Assembly: GCA_966211335.1 (NCBI GenBank)
Contig: CBIHNF010000001.1
Span: 1,798,001 to 1,862,000, forward strand
DNA length: 64,000 nucleotides
Direction of reading: 5' to 3'
Source of the DNA: JAPWJZ01 sp966211335
GTDB lineage: Bacteria; Pseudomonadota; Alphaproteobacteria; Micavibrionales; UBA2020
Every line of letters begins with the position of its first letter. Within the stretch, counting starts at the first letter, position 1. Both the position numbers and the translations under genes were made by a program. Under the pieces are notes generated by a model that saw only the letters and a program-made list of their open reading frames with translations, had not been told where the DNA came from and did not search any database. This document shows, piece by piece, positions 8,435 to 16,536 of this stretch.

Positions 8435-9501
8435 ACGCCATCTGGCAAAAATCTCTGCGACTGCAAACACCGCTGCTGGCGGTCGCATGTGTCTACAGTC
8501 TGGGGGTAGTTGCGGAAGCGGTTTATTACGACGTGCCGTGGCAGGAAATGCAGATATTTTTCCGCTACATGCTGCTGTTCGTCGTCGCGCTGGCATTTTT
8601 CGCTTTTGGTCTCGCGGCCGGCACCTATATTGCGCATGTGATGAAGACGGGATATTGGACGGCATCGTTAAAAACGCGGCAGAGTCTCGCGGCCATTTTC
8701 TCTAGTGGATATACCGCTTATGCGGTGCCAGCGGCTCTGGTGCTGGCAGGGAACAGTTTGTTCCTGATCGCAAAATCGCTGATTGGTGTGGTCAATCCCT
8801 TCCCGAGGATGAAATGGGATTTCTATTTTTCAGACCTTGATAAAACGCTGCACGGCGGCCGTTACCCGTTTGAAGCCGTAGTGCCTTTTGTCAACATGCT
8901 GCATATGGGACGTTTTTTGGATGCCAGTTATTTTTTCTGGCTGAACGTGACTCTGTTTGTCACTGTTTTTAACTTGTTCTTCGATACACGCATTCACCGC
9001 CGCCTCCGCTATATATATGTAAGTCTGTTGTCATGGATTTTGCTGGGCTCCGTCGCCGCGACTATTTTCAGCACCGCGGGCCCGATGTTCTATCACCGCA
9101 TCTATCAAGCTGCGCCGGATATTTACGGGCCCATCGCCAAAAACCTTTCCGATTTACGGAACGGAGATATCTTGTTCACGACCGTCACCCGTGCCCTGCT
9201 TTGGAAATGGCAGACGAACGAGACGAAGCTTGATCCGAATGCCATTTCAGCAATGCCCAGTATGCATGTCGCCATTGCCTGGCTCACGGTTCTTTATGCG
9301 CGCAGTATCGGCAATTTCGTGACTGCTCTCGCCGCGCTGTTCTTCGGCATCATTTTCGCAGGATCAATTTATTTCGGCTTCCATTACGCCATCGATGGTT
9401 ATGTATCCGTTGCCGCCGTATCGCTGCTGTGGTGGCTCTGTGGCAAAGTGCTTGATCGTTATGTCACGCGCGATGAAGATATTAGCGGGGCAGGGGCATG
9501 A
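8431..9501 (+). CDS. PAP2/AUR1-like membrane protein, paralog 2 of 4
   Basis: A 356-residue polytopic membrane protein with the same architecture as its neighbours. MKWDFYFSDLDKTLHGGRYP precedes the basic motif HRRLRYIYV, then AMPSMHVA with H279 and FHYAIDGY with H318 and D322. It keeps the putative catalytic His-His-Asp set but differs strongly from paralog 1 in the loop between the central helices, the likely substrate-facing region. ATGA overlaps join it to paralogs 1 and 3. Function is inferred only at the level of lipid phosphatase or phosphotransferase. Confidence 0.8.
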   Translation: MNAIWQKSLRLQTPLLAVACVYSLGVVAEAVYYDVPWQEMQIFFRYMLLFVVALAFFAFGLAAGTYIAHVMKTGYWTASLKTRQSLAAIFSSGYTAYAVPAALVLAGNSLFLIAKSLIGVVNPFPRMKWDFYFSDLDKTLHGGRYPFEAVVPFVNMLHMGRFLDASYFFWLNVTLFVTVFNLFFDTRIHRRLRYIYVSLLSWILLGSVAATIFSTAGPMFYHRIYQAAPDIYGPIAKNLSDLRNGDILFTTVTRALLWKWQTNETKLDPNAISAMPSMHVAIAWLTVLYARSIGNFVTALAALFFGIIFAGSIYFGFHYAIDGYVSVAAVSLLWWLCGKVLDRYVTRDEDISGAGA

Positions 9502-10583
9502 CAAACCGCTGGCGCGATGCATGGGCTGATCACCGGTTGCTACTTATCATCGGCGTCGTTTATATCGCGGTCGTTCTGACCGAAGCGCTTTTCTGCGGGG
9601 TGCCGCCGCATGACCTGCTGCGCATTTTTGGCTATCTGTTCATGGCCACTGTGATCGCGCTTGGTGTTTTGACGCTGATCTACCTTGGCGCGTTTATCCG
9701 CTTTTTCCGCCATGCGGAGGGCGGTTTGCTGACGCGCTGGCTGCAGGCGACGCGGCGGCTGGACCTTGCCGCAAGGGCCTACATGGAGGACCGCCGCTGG
9801 TCTTATGCCTGCCTTGGTTTTCTCTCGATGATTGCGACAAATTTCTTTTTCATCGCGAAGTCGCTGGTGCCGGTCGTAAACCCCTATGACAAGATGAAAT
9901 GGGATTTCACTTTCATGTCATGGGATAAATTTATGAACTTCGGGCGTTACCCGCATGAAATCCTCATACCTTTTATTAACAGCATCAACGGGGCGCATGT
10001 TCTTGACATGACTTATGCTTTCTGGCTGATCGTGATGATGGGTTTTAATGGCTACAACTTGTTTGCCGACCGGAAGGCGCATCGCCGGTTGCGCTTTTTA
10101 TATGTGTATGTGACGTCATGGTTTATCCTCGGCTCCCTCGGGGCGACGGCTTTAAGCTCCACTGGCCCGCTTTTCTTCCATGATTTCTTTCCCGATGCCG
10201 CCAATCCCTACGACGCAGTGAACGCGAACCTTGATGCTTTGGGAGCGCAAGGTTTCTATTTCGCCACGGAAACGCGCGAGTTCCTGCTGCAGTGGACAAA
10301 GAACGATCGTATTTTCGACCCCAACGCCATCGCCGCGATGCCGAGCATGCATGTCGCCATCGCGTGGCTGCTGGTGCTTTACACCGGGCAGATCAATAGA
10401 ATTGCTTGTGCCCTTGCCGCTGTTTTCTGTTTGACCGTGTTTCTGGCCACAGTTTATTTCGGCATCCACTATGCGGTTGACAGCTATGTATCCATACCTG
10501 TCATCACCGCCATGTGGTTTGCTGCCGGAAAGTATCTGGACAAAAAGCATAGTCCCAGCGACATCATTGGCGGGGAGGTTTAA
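9498..10583 (+). CDS. PAP2/AUR1-like membrane protein, paralog 3 of 4
   Basis: A 361-residue polytopic membrane protein. It retains MKWDFTFMSWDKFMNFGRYP, the basic motif HRRLRFLYVY, AMPSMHVA and IHYAVDSY, so the putative catalytic residues are intact. It looks closest to paralog 2 in the conserved blocks (both have an MKWDF segment and FIAKSL), suggesting the array grew by successive duplications. It overlaps paralog 2 by 4 bases and abuts paralog 4 with no gap. Substrate unknown. Confidence 0.8.
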   Translation: MTNRWRDAWADHRLLLIIGVVYIAVVLTEALFCGVPPHDLLRIFGYLFMATVIALGVLTLIYLGAFIRFFRHAEGGLLTRWLQATRRLDLAARAYMEDRRWSYACLGFLSMIATNFFFIAKSLVPVVNPYDKMKWDFTFMSWDKFMNFGRYPHEILIPFINSINGAHVLDMTYAFWLIVMMGFNGYNLFADRKAHRRLRFLYVYVTSWFILGSLGATALSSTGPLFFHDFFPDAANPYDAVNANLDALGAQGFYFATETREFLLQWTKNDRIFDPNAIAAMPSMHVAIAWLLVLYTGQINRIACALAAVFCLTVFLATVYFGIHYAVDSYVSIPVITAMWFAAGKYLDKKHSPSDIIGGEV

Positions 10584-11660
10584 ATGTCGGCCTATTTCCG
10601 CGACGCCTTCCGCGCTTACCAAGAGATAATAATGTTCGGAGCGTTATATATCGCCGTTGTCGTGGCGGAGGCTGTGTTTTGCGGTGTGACGCTGCCGGAA
10701 TTTTTCCGCGTCGGTTATGCGGTTCTGCTGCTGGTCGTTAAATGCGTCATCTTCCTCACCGCTCTGGCAGGGTTTACTTACCTGAAGGGGCTATTCCAGA
10801 CGCCTGATGCAGGCAAAAGCCGTTTCGGCCATGCGCAAGGCCGTCTCGCCGTGCTGCAAAAATCGTATTTCGAAGGGGAAGTATTTGCGCAAGGTTGCGT
10901 CGGTCTGCTCGCCATTTTTGCGATTGTGTTTTATTTCATCCAGAAGTCGCTGATCGCCTATGTGCATCCTTTTGCCTGGGATGATGTGTTTATTGCCCTT
11001 GACCGGAAATTGCACTTCGGAACGTTGCCGAATGAATTTGTCGTGCCGATTGTCGAGAAGTTCCAGCTCGGCGGGCTGCTCGATATCGCCTACTTCTTCT
11101 GGTTCGCTGTGATGTATGCGGGCCTTGCCTATAACCTGTTCTGGGACAATGACCGCAAGCGCCGGTTGCGGTTTATGTGGGTATTCATGTTCAGCTGGAT
11201 CCTGCTCGGCTCGCTGATGGGGGTTATATTTTCGGCGGCAGGACCTGTGTTCTATCACGACTTCTTCCCGAATACCGCCGACCCTTACAAAGATTTTGTG
11301 GCCTATATCGATGCGCATGGCCCCACCGAATTCCCCATCGCTTATCATTCGCGCTTCCTGTTGCTCGGCTGGACGACGAACGGAAAAATGGTCAACCCCA
11401 ACGCCGTTGCGGCTTTCCCCAGTCTGCACCTTGCGATTGCCTGGCTGATGGTGCTTTACGGCTGGAATATCCGCCGCGGTCTTGGCATTGCTGCAGTTGT
11501 GTTCGCCGTTCTTATTTATTTTTCGACCATATTGTTCGGATACCACTACGCGATTGACGGCTATGTTTCCGTCATCCTCGTCAGCCTGCTCTGGTGGCTG
11601 ATGGGCAAATACCTGAATCGGTTTTACCCGCCCAGCACGCCGCTTTTACGCAGGATATAA
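10584..11660 (+). CDS. PAP2/AUR1-like membrane protein, paralog 4 of 4
   Basis: A 358-residue polytopic membrane protein whose ATG directly follows the stop of paralog 3, with GGAGG a few bases upstream inside that gene. Motifs are WDDVFIALDRKLHFGTLP, the basic NDRKRRLRFMWVF, AFPSLHLA (the serine-histidine motif with Phe instead of Met before Pro) and YHYAIDGY. All putative catalytic residues are present. Only a weak imperfect hairpin without a U-run follows, so the end of the operon is not defined. Role probably in envelope lipid or glycolipid chemistry. Confidence 0.8.
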   Translation: MSAYFRDAFRAYQEIIMFGALYIAVVVAEAVFCGVTLPEFFRVGYAVLLLVVKCVIFLTALAGFTYLKGLFQTPDAGKSRFGHAQGRLAVLQKSYFEGEVFAQGCVGLLAIFAIVFYFIQKSLIAYVHPFAWDDVFIALDRKLHFGTLPNEFVVPIVEKFQLGGLLDIAYFFWFAVMYAGLAYNLFWDNDRKRRLRFMWVFMFSWILLGSLMGVIFSAAGPVFYHDFFPNTADPYKDFVAYIDAHGPTEFPIAYHSRFLLLGWTTNGKMVNPNAVAAFPSLHLAIAWLMVLYGWNIRRGLGIAAVVFAVLIYFSTILFGYHYAIDGYVSVILVSLLWWLMGKYLNRFYPPSTPLLRRI

Positions 11661-11730
11661 GCTTTTTCAAGGCGCTAAAAAGCGTCTTCCTGTCCGGCAA
11701 ATGATTATGATATAGTCACCGCCGTGACCA

Positions 11731-11807
11731 GGGCCTGTAGCTCAGTTGGTTAGAGCGGGCCGCTCATAACGGTCTGGTCGGGGGTTCAAGTCCCTCCGGG
11801 CCCACCA
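11731..11807 (+). tRNA. tRNA with CAU anticodon, probably tRNA-Ile2 (lysidine-modified)
   Basis: A complete 77-base cloverleaf with encoded CCA. The acceptor stem pairs GGGCCTG with CGGGCCC, the D stem is GCTC/GAGC, the anticodon loop is CTCATAA (anticodon CAT), and the T loop is TTCAAGT. CAU tRNAs can be initiator Met, elongator Met or Ile2. C4-G69 and C5-G68 pairs in the acceptor stem are positive determinants for lysidine synthetase TilS in E. coli, and the variable-loop region resembles E. coli tRNA-Ile2 more than tRNA-Met. Software that reads only the anticodon would call it Met. Confidence 0.9.
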
Positions 11808-11822
11808 CACCTTCCATTTACA

Positions 11823-12749
11823 TCACGGCAGCGGTTCGCAATATTCGCCCTTGTTCAGGGGCGGGTTTTTGGCGGTGGTTTTTCCCATGGTGAAAAGGCT
11901 GACGATCTGCAGCCCTTTTTTCCCGTTGTCGGCTTTGCATTCGCCGGCCGTCGCATTGACATAGGCGAGGGAGAAAAAGCCGCTGGCATCATCCACCAGC
12001 GCCGCTGGCACGCGCGTGCGCATGGCTTCCTTGATCAGGGCAGGGCGGATTTCGCCCATGGTACCCATGAAGATATTTTTTTCGAGCGGCCCATGTGCGC
12101 GGCGGATTTGCGGGAAGCCCTCGGGGAGAACTTTCCGGATATTGTCCGGCAGCGTTGCGGCATCGACCGACTGGAACGTCAGCAGATTTTTCGGGGCTGG
12201 GCGCTGCCCTGTCGGGGTAGATGCCTCGCCAATCGGCAGCGGCATCGCTTGAGAAAAAACATAGCCGCGGTGCGGCACCATTTCATGGCAGGCGCTGCAG
12301 GCACGGGATTCAATCGCCTGATCGTCTTTCGAGAACGATGGTTCTCCTGCGGGTGTAAAAATCGCATAGCCCCAGCCTTTTGTTTCGGCGAATTTGGCTT
12401 TGTCGCGCACCATGAACTGGTAGCGTTTGGCACCGGAGGGTACGGCGGAGCTGGTGAAATCAGGATCCTCTTCCGTCATCATCCCGATCTTGCCGAAAAT
12501 GGCGCCATCCGGGTAATCCGTGCTGTGTTCCTGCAGCGCTTTCCACGCGATGTCATTGGCATAGGTGATGCGCATTTCGCCCGTATCGCGGCGGAAGCGG
12601 CTGGTGACCAGATGCCAGTCCTTTTCAAATCCCTTGAATTGTTCCAGCTTGAAGCCGTTCATGGCGTGATCGCCATCGGCCGTGCGTCCGGTACCTGCCA
12701 GCAGGCAGCCGGCAATTAATATGAAGGCGATGATCCATCCGCGTTTCAT
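11823..12749 (-). CDS. Cytochrome P460-family c-type haem protein
   Basis: A 308-residue exported protein. The N-terminus has a hydrophobic stretch ending in LIAGC, so Cys15 may be a lipidation site. The P460 domain is suggested by KDWHLVTSRFRRDTGEMRITY, TDYPDGAIFGKIG and a CSACH haem-attachment motif at residues 151-155. P460 cytochromes oxidise hydroxylamine or belong to the related NO-binding cytochrome c'-beta group; the activity here cannot be decided, and the lysine cross-link residue cannot be assigned. About 150 residues after the haem motif have no match I recognise. It overlaps the upstream gene (12746-13747) by 4 bases, indicating a shared operon and probably a shared periplasmic function. 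Confidence 0.75.
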   Translation of the reverse strand: MKRGWIIAFILIAGCLLAGTGRTADGDHAMNGFKLEQFKGFEKDWHLVTSRFRRDTGEMRITYANDIAWKALQEHSTDYPDGAIFGKIGMMTEEDPDFTSSAVPSGAKRYQFMVRDKAKFAETKGWGYAIFTPAGEPSFSKDDQAIESRACSACHEMVPHRGYVFSQAMPLPIGEASTPTGQRPAPKNLLTFQSVDAATLPDNIRKVLPEGFPQIRRAHGPLEKNIFMGTMGEIRPALIKEAMRTRVPAALVDDASGFFSLAYVNATAGECKADNGKKGLQIVSLFTMGKTTAKNPPLNKGEYCEPLP

Positions 12750-13747
12750 GGTAGCTTTTTCCCGTCGTCAGAAAGGTAAACGCGCAAAACGGCCATGGCG
12801 TCCGTCAGCTTGTCCGTGGTGTTGTTGTAAATTGTTTTGACCGCATATTCATGCGCAGGATCAATGGTGAAACCTTCCGCACTTGAATAGTAATCAACAT
12901 CCGTCAGCAGTACGCGTCGGTCGCCTGTCTTGACGTGACCGGTCCAAAGCGTTTTGCCCGTGGTCTTGTCGATAAGAGATACGCTTTCCCCATAGGGGTG
13001 CAGGTGCAGCTTGATGTAATGTACCGCGCCGCCCTGATAAATCTCGTTGCTCCGCGGAATGATGCTTGTGTATTCATGCCTGCCCGGCGGTACGTCAAAA
13101 TGGACGATGCTCGGCGTTTCGCCTTTGGCGGGCGGCGGGGCGAGGATGCCGTCTTCGGCGCGGCAAATTTCCGTGCCCGATCCGGTATTCGCATCCTTGG
13201 CCATGACGGCGGCAGTTATGCCGCGCAGCGGCGTTATTTTCAGCTGCCGCGCTGCCGCGTCATCCAGGTAGCTGACGGTCAGTTTATAGGTCAGTTGTTT
13301 ATCCGTGCCTTCGTTGTTGTTCAGCGCCTGCGCCATGAGCCCTGCATTGTCGGTGCGGTTGATGACGGGCATCGCATAGCCATCGGGGAAGGTCATTTCA
13401 TCGAGGCCCTCGGAAATGGTGAGCAGCTGCTGCCCGCGCGCGCCGGATTTATCAAGTTCCAGCCAGGCATGGCATAGGTATTCGGATGATTGCGGCGCGC
13501 CTTTGTCATCGGCGATATCGACGCGGAATCCCTTGACCCAGAGCTTGCCTTCCGCCGCGCCGGGCATCAGGGAGACTTTGTCCGTCCTGACCGGCCCGGT
13601 CATGGAGATATATTTTCGGTCGATGTGGACGGGGCCGAGGTCGAATGTGCTTTTGCGCATGAGCGACTGTTCTGTGTCCGCTGCCTGCGCCAGCATGGGC
13701 ATCAGGCAGATACCGGCAACGATCGCCCAAGTCTTCAATGACGCCAT
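12746..13747 (-). CDS. Exported protein with copper monooxygenase (PHM)-like C-terminal domain
   Basis: A 333-residue protein with a clear signal peptide ending in MLAQAADT. The C-terminal third has a His-X-His pair (H248, H250 in KLHLHPYG), then SLIDKTTGKTLW, HEYAVKTIYNNTT and DAMAVLRVYL with M318. That order resembles the CuM-site domain of peptidylglycine alpha-hydroxylating monooxygenases (two His plus one Met), although overall similarity is low and this is inference. Further N-terminal, SEYLCHAWLELD carries another Cys and His. A ribosome site GGAGG and a TATAAT -10 box lie just upstream. It is cotranscribed with the P460 cytochrome and may be its redox or metal partner. Confidence 0.55.
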   Translation of the reverse strand: MASLKTWAIVAGICLMPMLAQAADTEQSLMRKSTFDLGPVHIDRKYISMTGPVRTDKVSLMPGAAEGKLWVKGFRVDIADDKGAPQSSEYLCHAWLELDKSGARGQQLLTISEGLDEMTFPDGYAMPVINRTDNAGLMAQALNNNEGTDKQLTYKLTVSYLDDAAARQLKITPLRGITAAVMAKDANTGSGTEICRAEDGILAPPPAKGETPSIVHFDVPPGRHEYTSIIPRSNEIYQGGAVHYIKLHLHPYGESVSLIDKTTGKTLWTGHVKTGDRRVLLTDVDYYSSAEGFTIDPAHEYAVKTIYNNTTDKLTDAMAVLRVYLSDDGKKLP

Positions 13748-13767
13748 AAATACCTCCGCTAGGCTCT

Positions 13768-13773
13768 ATTATA
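13768..13773 (-). promoter_or_regulatory. -10 box for the 12746-13747 / P460 operon
   Basis: A perfect TATAAT on the minus strand, 21 bases before the ATG, with CGGAGG between them. The -35 region is poorly matched, so only the -10 element is reported. Confidence 0.45.
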
Positions 13774-13822
13774 GCGGGTTTTACAAGGTGGTAAAACGGT
13801 TAGAAACCGCACGGGTAATTTA

Positions 13823-13850
13823 TTGAACCTGCATTTCATTATGCTATAGT
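13823..13850 (+). promoter_or_regulatory. Sigma-70-like promoter for the TyrA-like gene
   Basis: TTGAAC at 13823-13828 and TATAGT at 13845-13850 are separated by 16 bases. AAGGAG and the chosen ATG follow at 13864-13878. It diverges from the P460 operon. Confidence 0.55.
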
Positions 13851-13875
13851 TTTACCGGATTTTAAGGAGATGGAT

Positions 13876-14451
13876 ATGAAGGTCGCAATCGTCGGTCGCG
13901 GAGTTTTTGGCACTTTTCTGGAAGGCGAGCTGAAAAAATATGCTGAAATAAGTGACGATGCGGATATCGTCCTGATTGCCGTGCCGATTTCGGCCTTTGA
14001 GGATGTTGCAAAAAAACACGCCGGCAAGCACCTCGTCAACCTGTGCTCGGTTCAACGCCAGCCGAATGATGTCTGCCAGAAGCACAGTAAGCGCGTGACA
14101 GGCCTGCACCCCATGTTCGGACCGCAGAGCCCGACAACCAACCGTACCTGCATCGCGACACTGACATGCGCCGAGAGCGAGGCCGTTTTTGACCTGTTCA
14201 GGAAAATTGGCTGCGAGATCGTGACGCATAACGGCAGCACTCAAATCACGGGGCAGGGGCATGACGAAATGATGCGCAAGACGCATCTTCCCGTGCTGAT
14301 GTTCGGAGAGCTGGCCGCGCTGATCGTCGAGCAGGCAAAGGATATTCCCGACAACTGCCTGCCCACTTCCTTCAAACGCCTGAAGTCTCTGGCGGAACAG
14401 ATGAAGGATATGTCGCCCGGCACGGTTGAAAGTATCAGGAGCAACCTGTGA
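13876..14451 (+). CDS. Short prephenate dehydrogenase-like (TyrA-like) protein
   Basis: A 191-residue protein starting MKVAIVGRGVFGTFLE, a Rossmann nucleotide-binding loop, with the TyrA-family motif GLHPMFGP about 75 residues later. TyrA enzymes oxidise prephenate or arogenate to make tyrosine. This protein is much shorter than the usual 280 residues and lacks most of the C-terminal dimerisation domain, so it may be a degenerate or specialised dehydrogenase. I chose the ATG at 13876 because AGGAG sits 6 bases before it; the in-frame ATG at 13870 touches that site. The next gene overlaps by 4 bases. A class II DAHP synthase lies 8 kb away but is not linked. Confidence 0.65.
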   Translation: MKVAIVGRGVFGTFLEGELKKYAEISDDADIVLIAVPISAFEDVAKKHAGKHLVNLCSVQRQPNDVCQKHSKRVTGLHPMFGPQSPTTNRTCIATLTCAESEAVFDLFRKIGCEIVTHNGSTQITGQGHDEMMRKTHLPVLMFGELAALIVEQAKDIPDNCLPTSFKRLKSLAEQMKDMSPGTVESIRSNL

Positions 14452-15239
14452 GACTTTCCGGCCTGCTTTTTGCCGCTCTGCTGCTGTTAACCTGCGCCGC
14501 AGCCTCGGCGGAGGAGGGGATCAGCAAGGTCTATAGTGGCGGCCCTGCGTCTGCACCCTCCGCAAATATTCTTTTCGTCGGCAATAGCTATACTTATAAG
14601 AACGACTTGCCGCAATTGATCGCGCAGCTGGCCGATGGCGACGCCGGCCTGCGTGCGCATTTGCTGATACAGTCGGCGACGCGCGGCGGAAAAACGCTGC
14701 AGAACCTGTGGGACGACGATCAGGTGCAGCGCCTGTTTGCGTCCCACCGCTGGGATGTTGTCGTGCTGCAGGAGCAAAGCCTCTGGGCGATGACACCTGC
14801 GGCGACGGAAGCAACGGCAAAATCCTTTGGCATCTGGGCATCGGCAGTGAAGAAGCAGGGCGGTAAAGTTGTCCTTTACCAAACCTGGGCACGGCAGCCC
14901 AACAGCTTTTGGTACACAGACCGTCGCTATGCCGGCTTGAAGAGCGCGAAGGATATGCAGGCAAAATTAAATGCTGCTTCGGCAGGTATTGTTGCGCAAA
15001 CCGGCGCGACGCTGGCTCCGGTCGGCTCAGCTTTCGGCGCCGCGCTCGCCGTTGACAGCAAATACCCGCTTTATGCGGAAGACAGCTCCCACCCCTCACT
15101 GGCTGGAAGCTATCTTGCCGCGCTGGTGCTTTATAAAGCCGTGACTGGACGCCCTTTGCCGCAGAACATATCCCCGCCTGCTGCAATAACCCCGCAAACG
15201 GCGGGCCTGATGGCTAAAATCGCTGCCGAAACGCGCTGA
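14448..15239 (+). CDS. Exported SGNH/GDSL-type hydrolase
   Basis: A 263-residue secreted protein beginning at GTG with a signal peptide (LLFAALLLLTCAAASAEE; the Cys in it could also be a lipidation site). The nucleophile block is ILFVGNSYTYKNDLP, where GNS replaces GDS. The downstream WDVVVLQEQSLW and catalytic pair region DSSHPSLAGSYLAA complete the SGNH fold. These enzymes are esterases or acetylhydrolases acting on lipids, glycans or peptidoglycan; the substrate is unknown. GTGA overlap with the preceding gene and AGGAGC upstream support the GTG start. Confidence 0.75.
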   Translation: MRLSGLLFAALLLLTCAAASAEEGISKVYSGGPASAPSANILFVGNSYTYKNDLPQLIAQLADGDAGLRAHLLIQSATRGGKTLQNLWDDDQVQRLFASHRWDVVVLQEQSLWAMTPAATEATAKSFGIWASAVKKQGGKVVLYQTWARQPNSFWYTDRRYAGLKSAKDMQAKLNAASAGIVAQTGATLAPVGSAFGAALAVDSKYPLYAEDSSHPSLAGSYLAALVLYKAVTGRPLPQNISPPAAITPQTAGLMAKIAAETR

Positions 15240-15272
15240 AACTGGTAGTATCGGGCAAAGGATAGGCCTGTC

Positions 15273-16181
15273 ATGTCCCGCACCCATATACCCGCTGTCG
15301 GCATTTCGCTGACTATCGCTGCGTATTTCATCATGTCGCTGTTTTCGGCGTTGAACAAATACGTCCAGCAGCTGGGGTTTCCGGCATCTGAAGTGATGTT
15401 TTTTGACGGCTTCGTGGGCGCATTCTGCATGATCGCGATTGCCCTGCAGCAAAAGGAATTCCGCGGACTTAAAATGCGCAATGTGCCGCTGCAACTGGCG
15501 CTGATGGTGATCAACGTTACGGCGGGTTTCCTTATCTTCCAGGCCTACCCGCATCTGCAGTTGGTCAATGCTTACCTTATTTCCTTTACCGGTCCTTTGA
15601 TGATCACAACCTTGAGCTCCCTTGTGCTGAAGGAGCGCATCGGAGCGAAGCAGATTGTGCCGATTATTATCGGCTTTGCCGGCGTCATTATCGCGCTGGG
15701 GCCGCAGGAAATGGCCTTCAATATGGCCATGCTAAGCATGTTCGGGGGCGTGGTGCTGTTTTCCGTGGCGCAGGTCATGGTGCGGAAAATGAGCGATAGC
15801 GAAAGCACCTGGTCTTTCCCGTTTTATTTTTACATCGGTATGTTCGTGGTGTCGCTTGCCGTCTTCCGGCAGGAGTTTGTGCTTCCGCAGTCGCCACGCG
15901 AATGGGCGTTGATGTCCATGCTCGGCGTACTGGATGCGGCATCGCTCGCCATGGTTTATCTTGGGCTGAAATTCGCGAAAGCGTCGACAGTGGTACCGTT
16001 CCAGTATTCGGCGATGATCTGGGTCGTTGTTCTGGACCTTGTTCTTTGGGACAAAATGCCGGCGCTCCATACCTATATCGGCGGTGCTATTCTTATCGCT
16101 GCGGGCATATACCTCGCGGGTTTTTCCCGGTTGCGCAGGCGTCGCCGCCGTCGTCCGCCGCGGCAGGATCTGGCAAGTTGA
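15273..16181 (+). CDS. EamA/DMT-family transporter
   Basis: A 302-residue membrane protein with about ten hydrophobic segments arranged as two EamA repeats (first near ISLTIAAYFIMSLFSALNKY, second near SMLGVLDAASLAMVYLGL). Drug/metabolite transporters of this type usually export amino acids, metabolites or drugs; no substrate can be assigned. The C-terminus is a run of arginines followed by PPRQDLAS, giving a strongly positive cytosolic tail. It stands 33 bases after the SGNH hydrolase and may be cotranscribed. Confidence 0.85.
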   Translation: MSRTHIPAVGISLTIAAYFIMSLFSALNKYVQQLGFPASEVMFFDGFVGAFCMIAIALQQKEFRGLKMRNVPLQLALMVINVTAGFLIFQAYPHLQLVNAYLISFTGPLMITTLSSLVLKERIGAKQIVPIIIGFAGVIIALGPQEMAFNMAMLSMFGGVVLFSVAQVMVRKMSDSESTWSFPFYFYIGMFVVSLAVFRQEFVLPQSPREWALMSMLGVLDAASLAMVYLGLKFAKASTVVPFQYSAMIWVVVLDLVLWDKMPALHTYIGGAILIAAGIYLAGFSRLRRRRRRRPPRQDLAS

Positions 16182-16275
16182 CATAAAATTAAAATTCAAT
16201 TTGCATTGCCCAGTGCATCAAAGCGGGCTATTGCATGAGTATATCCAAGAAATAATGTTGCCCCGGAGTAATGCC

Positions 16276-16536
16276 ATGCAGAACCGTTTTATCGTTCTGG
16301 CCAAAAGCACAGCGAATATTGACGACCTGGTCGAGCAGATCATGGATCTGGCAAAATCGGAAAAGCGGCCGGATGTTAAAATTCTGGATACCATGCCGGT
16401 GGTCGGTGTCGCCGTGGTTCAGTGCGATGAAACCTTTGCGAAAAAGATGAGCCAGCTGGCGGCCGTTGATTCAATCGATGAAGACAGGCTGGCGGCCCCG
16501 GCCATGAAAAGACCGCCCAAGGGGCCGATGTTCTGA
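16276..16536 (+). CDS. Small protein resembling a stand-alone peptidase inhibitor I9 domain
   Basis: An 86-residue protein starting MQNRFIVLAKS. The order of a beta strand RFIVLAKS, a helix, then VVGVAVVQCDETFAKKM and a closing VDSIDEDRLAA matches the ferredoxin-like I9 fold that forms subtilisin pro-domains and free intracellular inhibitors. No subtilase is encoded nearby, so a free inhibitor or chaperone-like role is inference. GGAG lies 7 bases before the ATG. The stop codon shares one base with the next ATG, so the two are translationally coupled. The longer open frame upstream has no supporting start signal. Confidence 0.55.
   Translation: MQNRFIVLAKSTANIDDLVEQIMDLAKSEKRPDVKILDTMPVVGVAVVQCDETFAKKMSQLAAVDSIDEDRLAAPAMKRPPKGPMF

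Noticed and set aside
11670..11695. Hairpin AGGCGCT/AGCGTCT after the PAP2 quartet considered as a terminator
   Set aside because: Imperfect 7-bp stem with no T-run; too weak to report as a feature.
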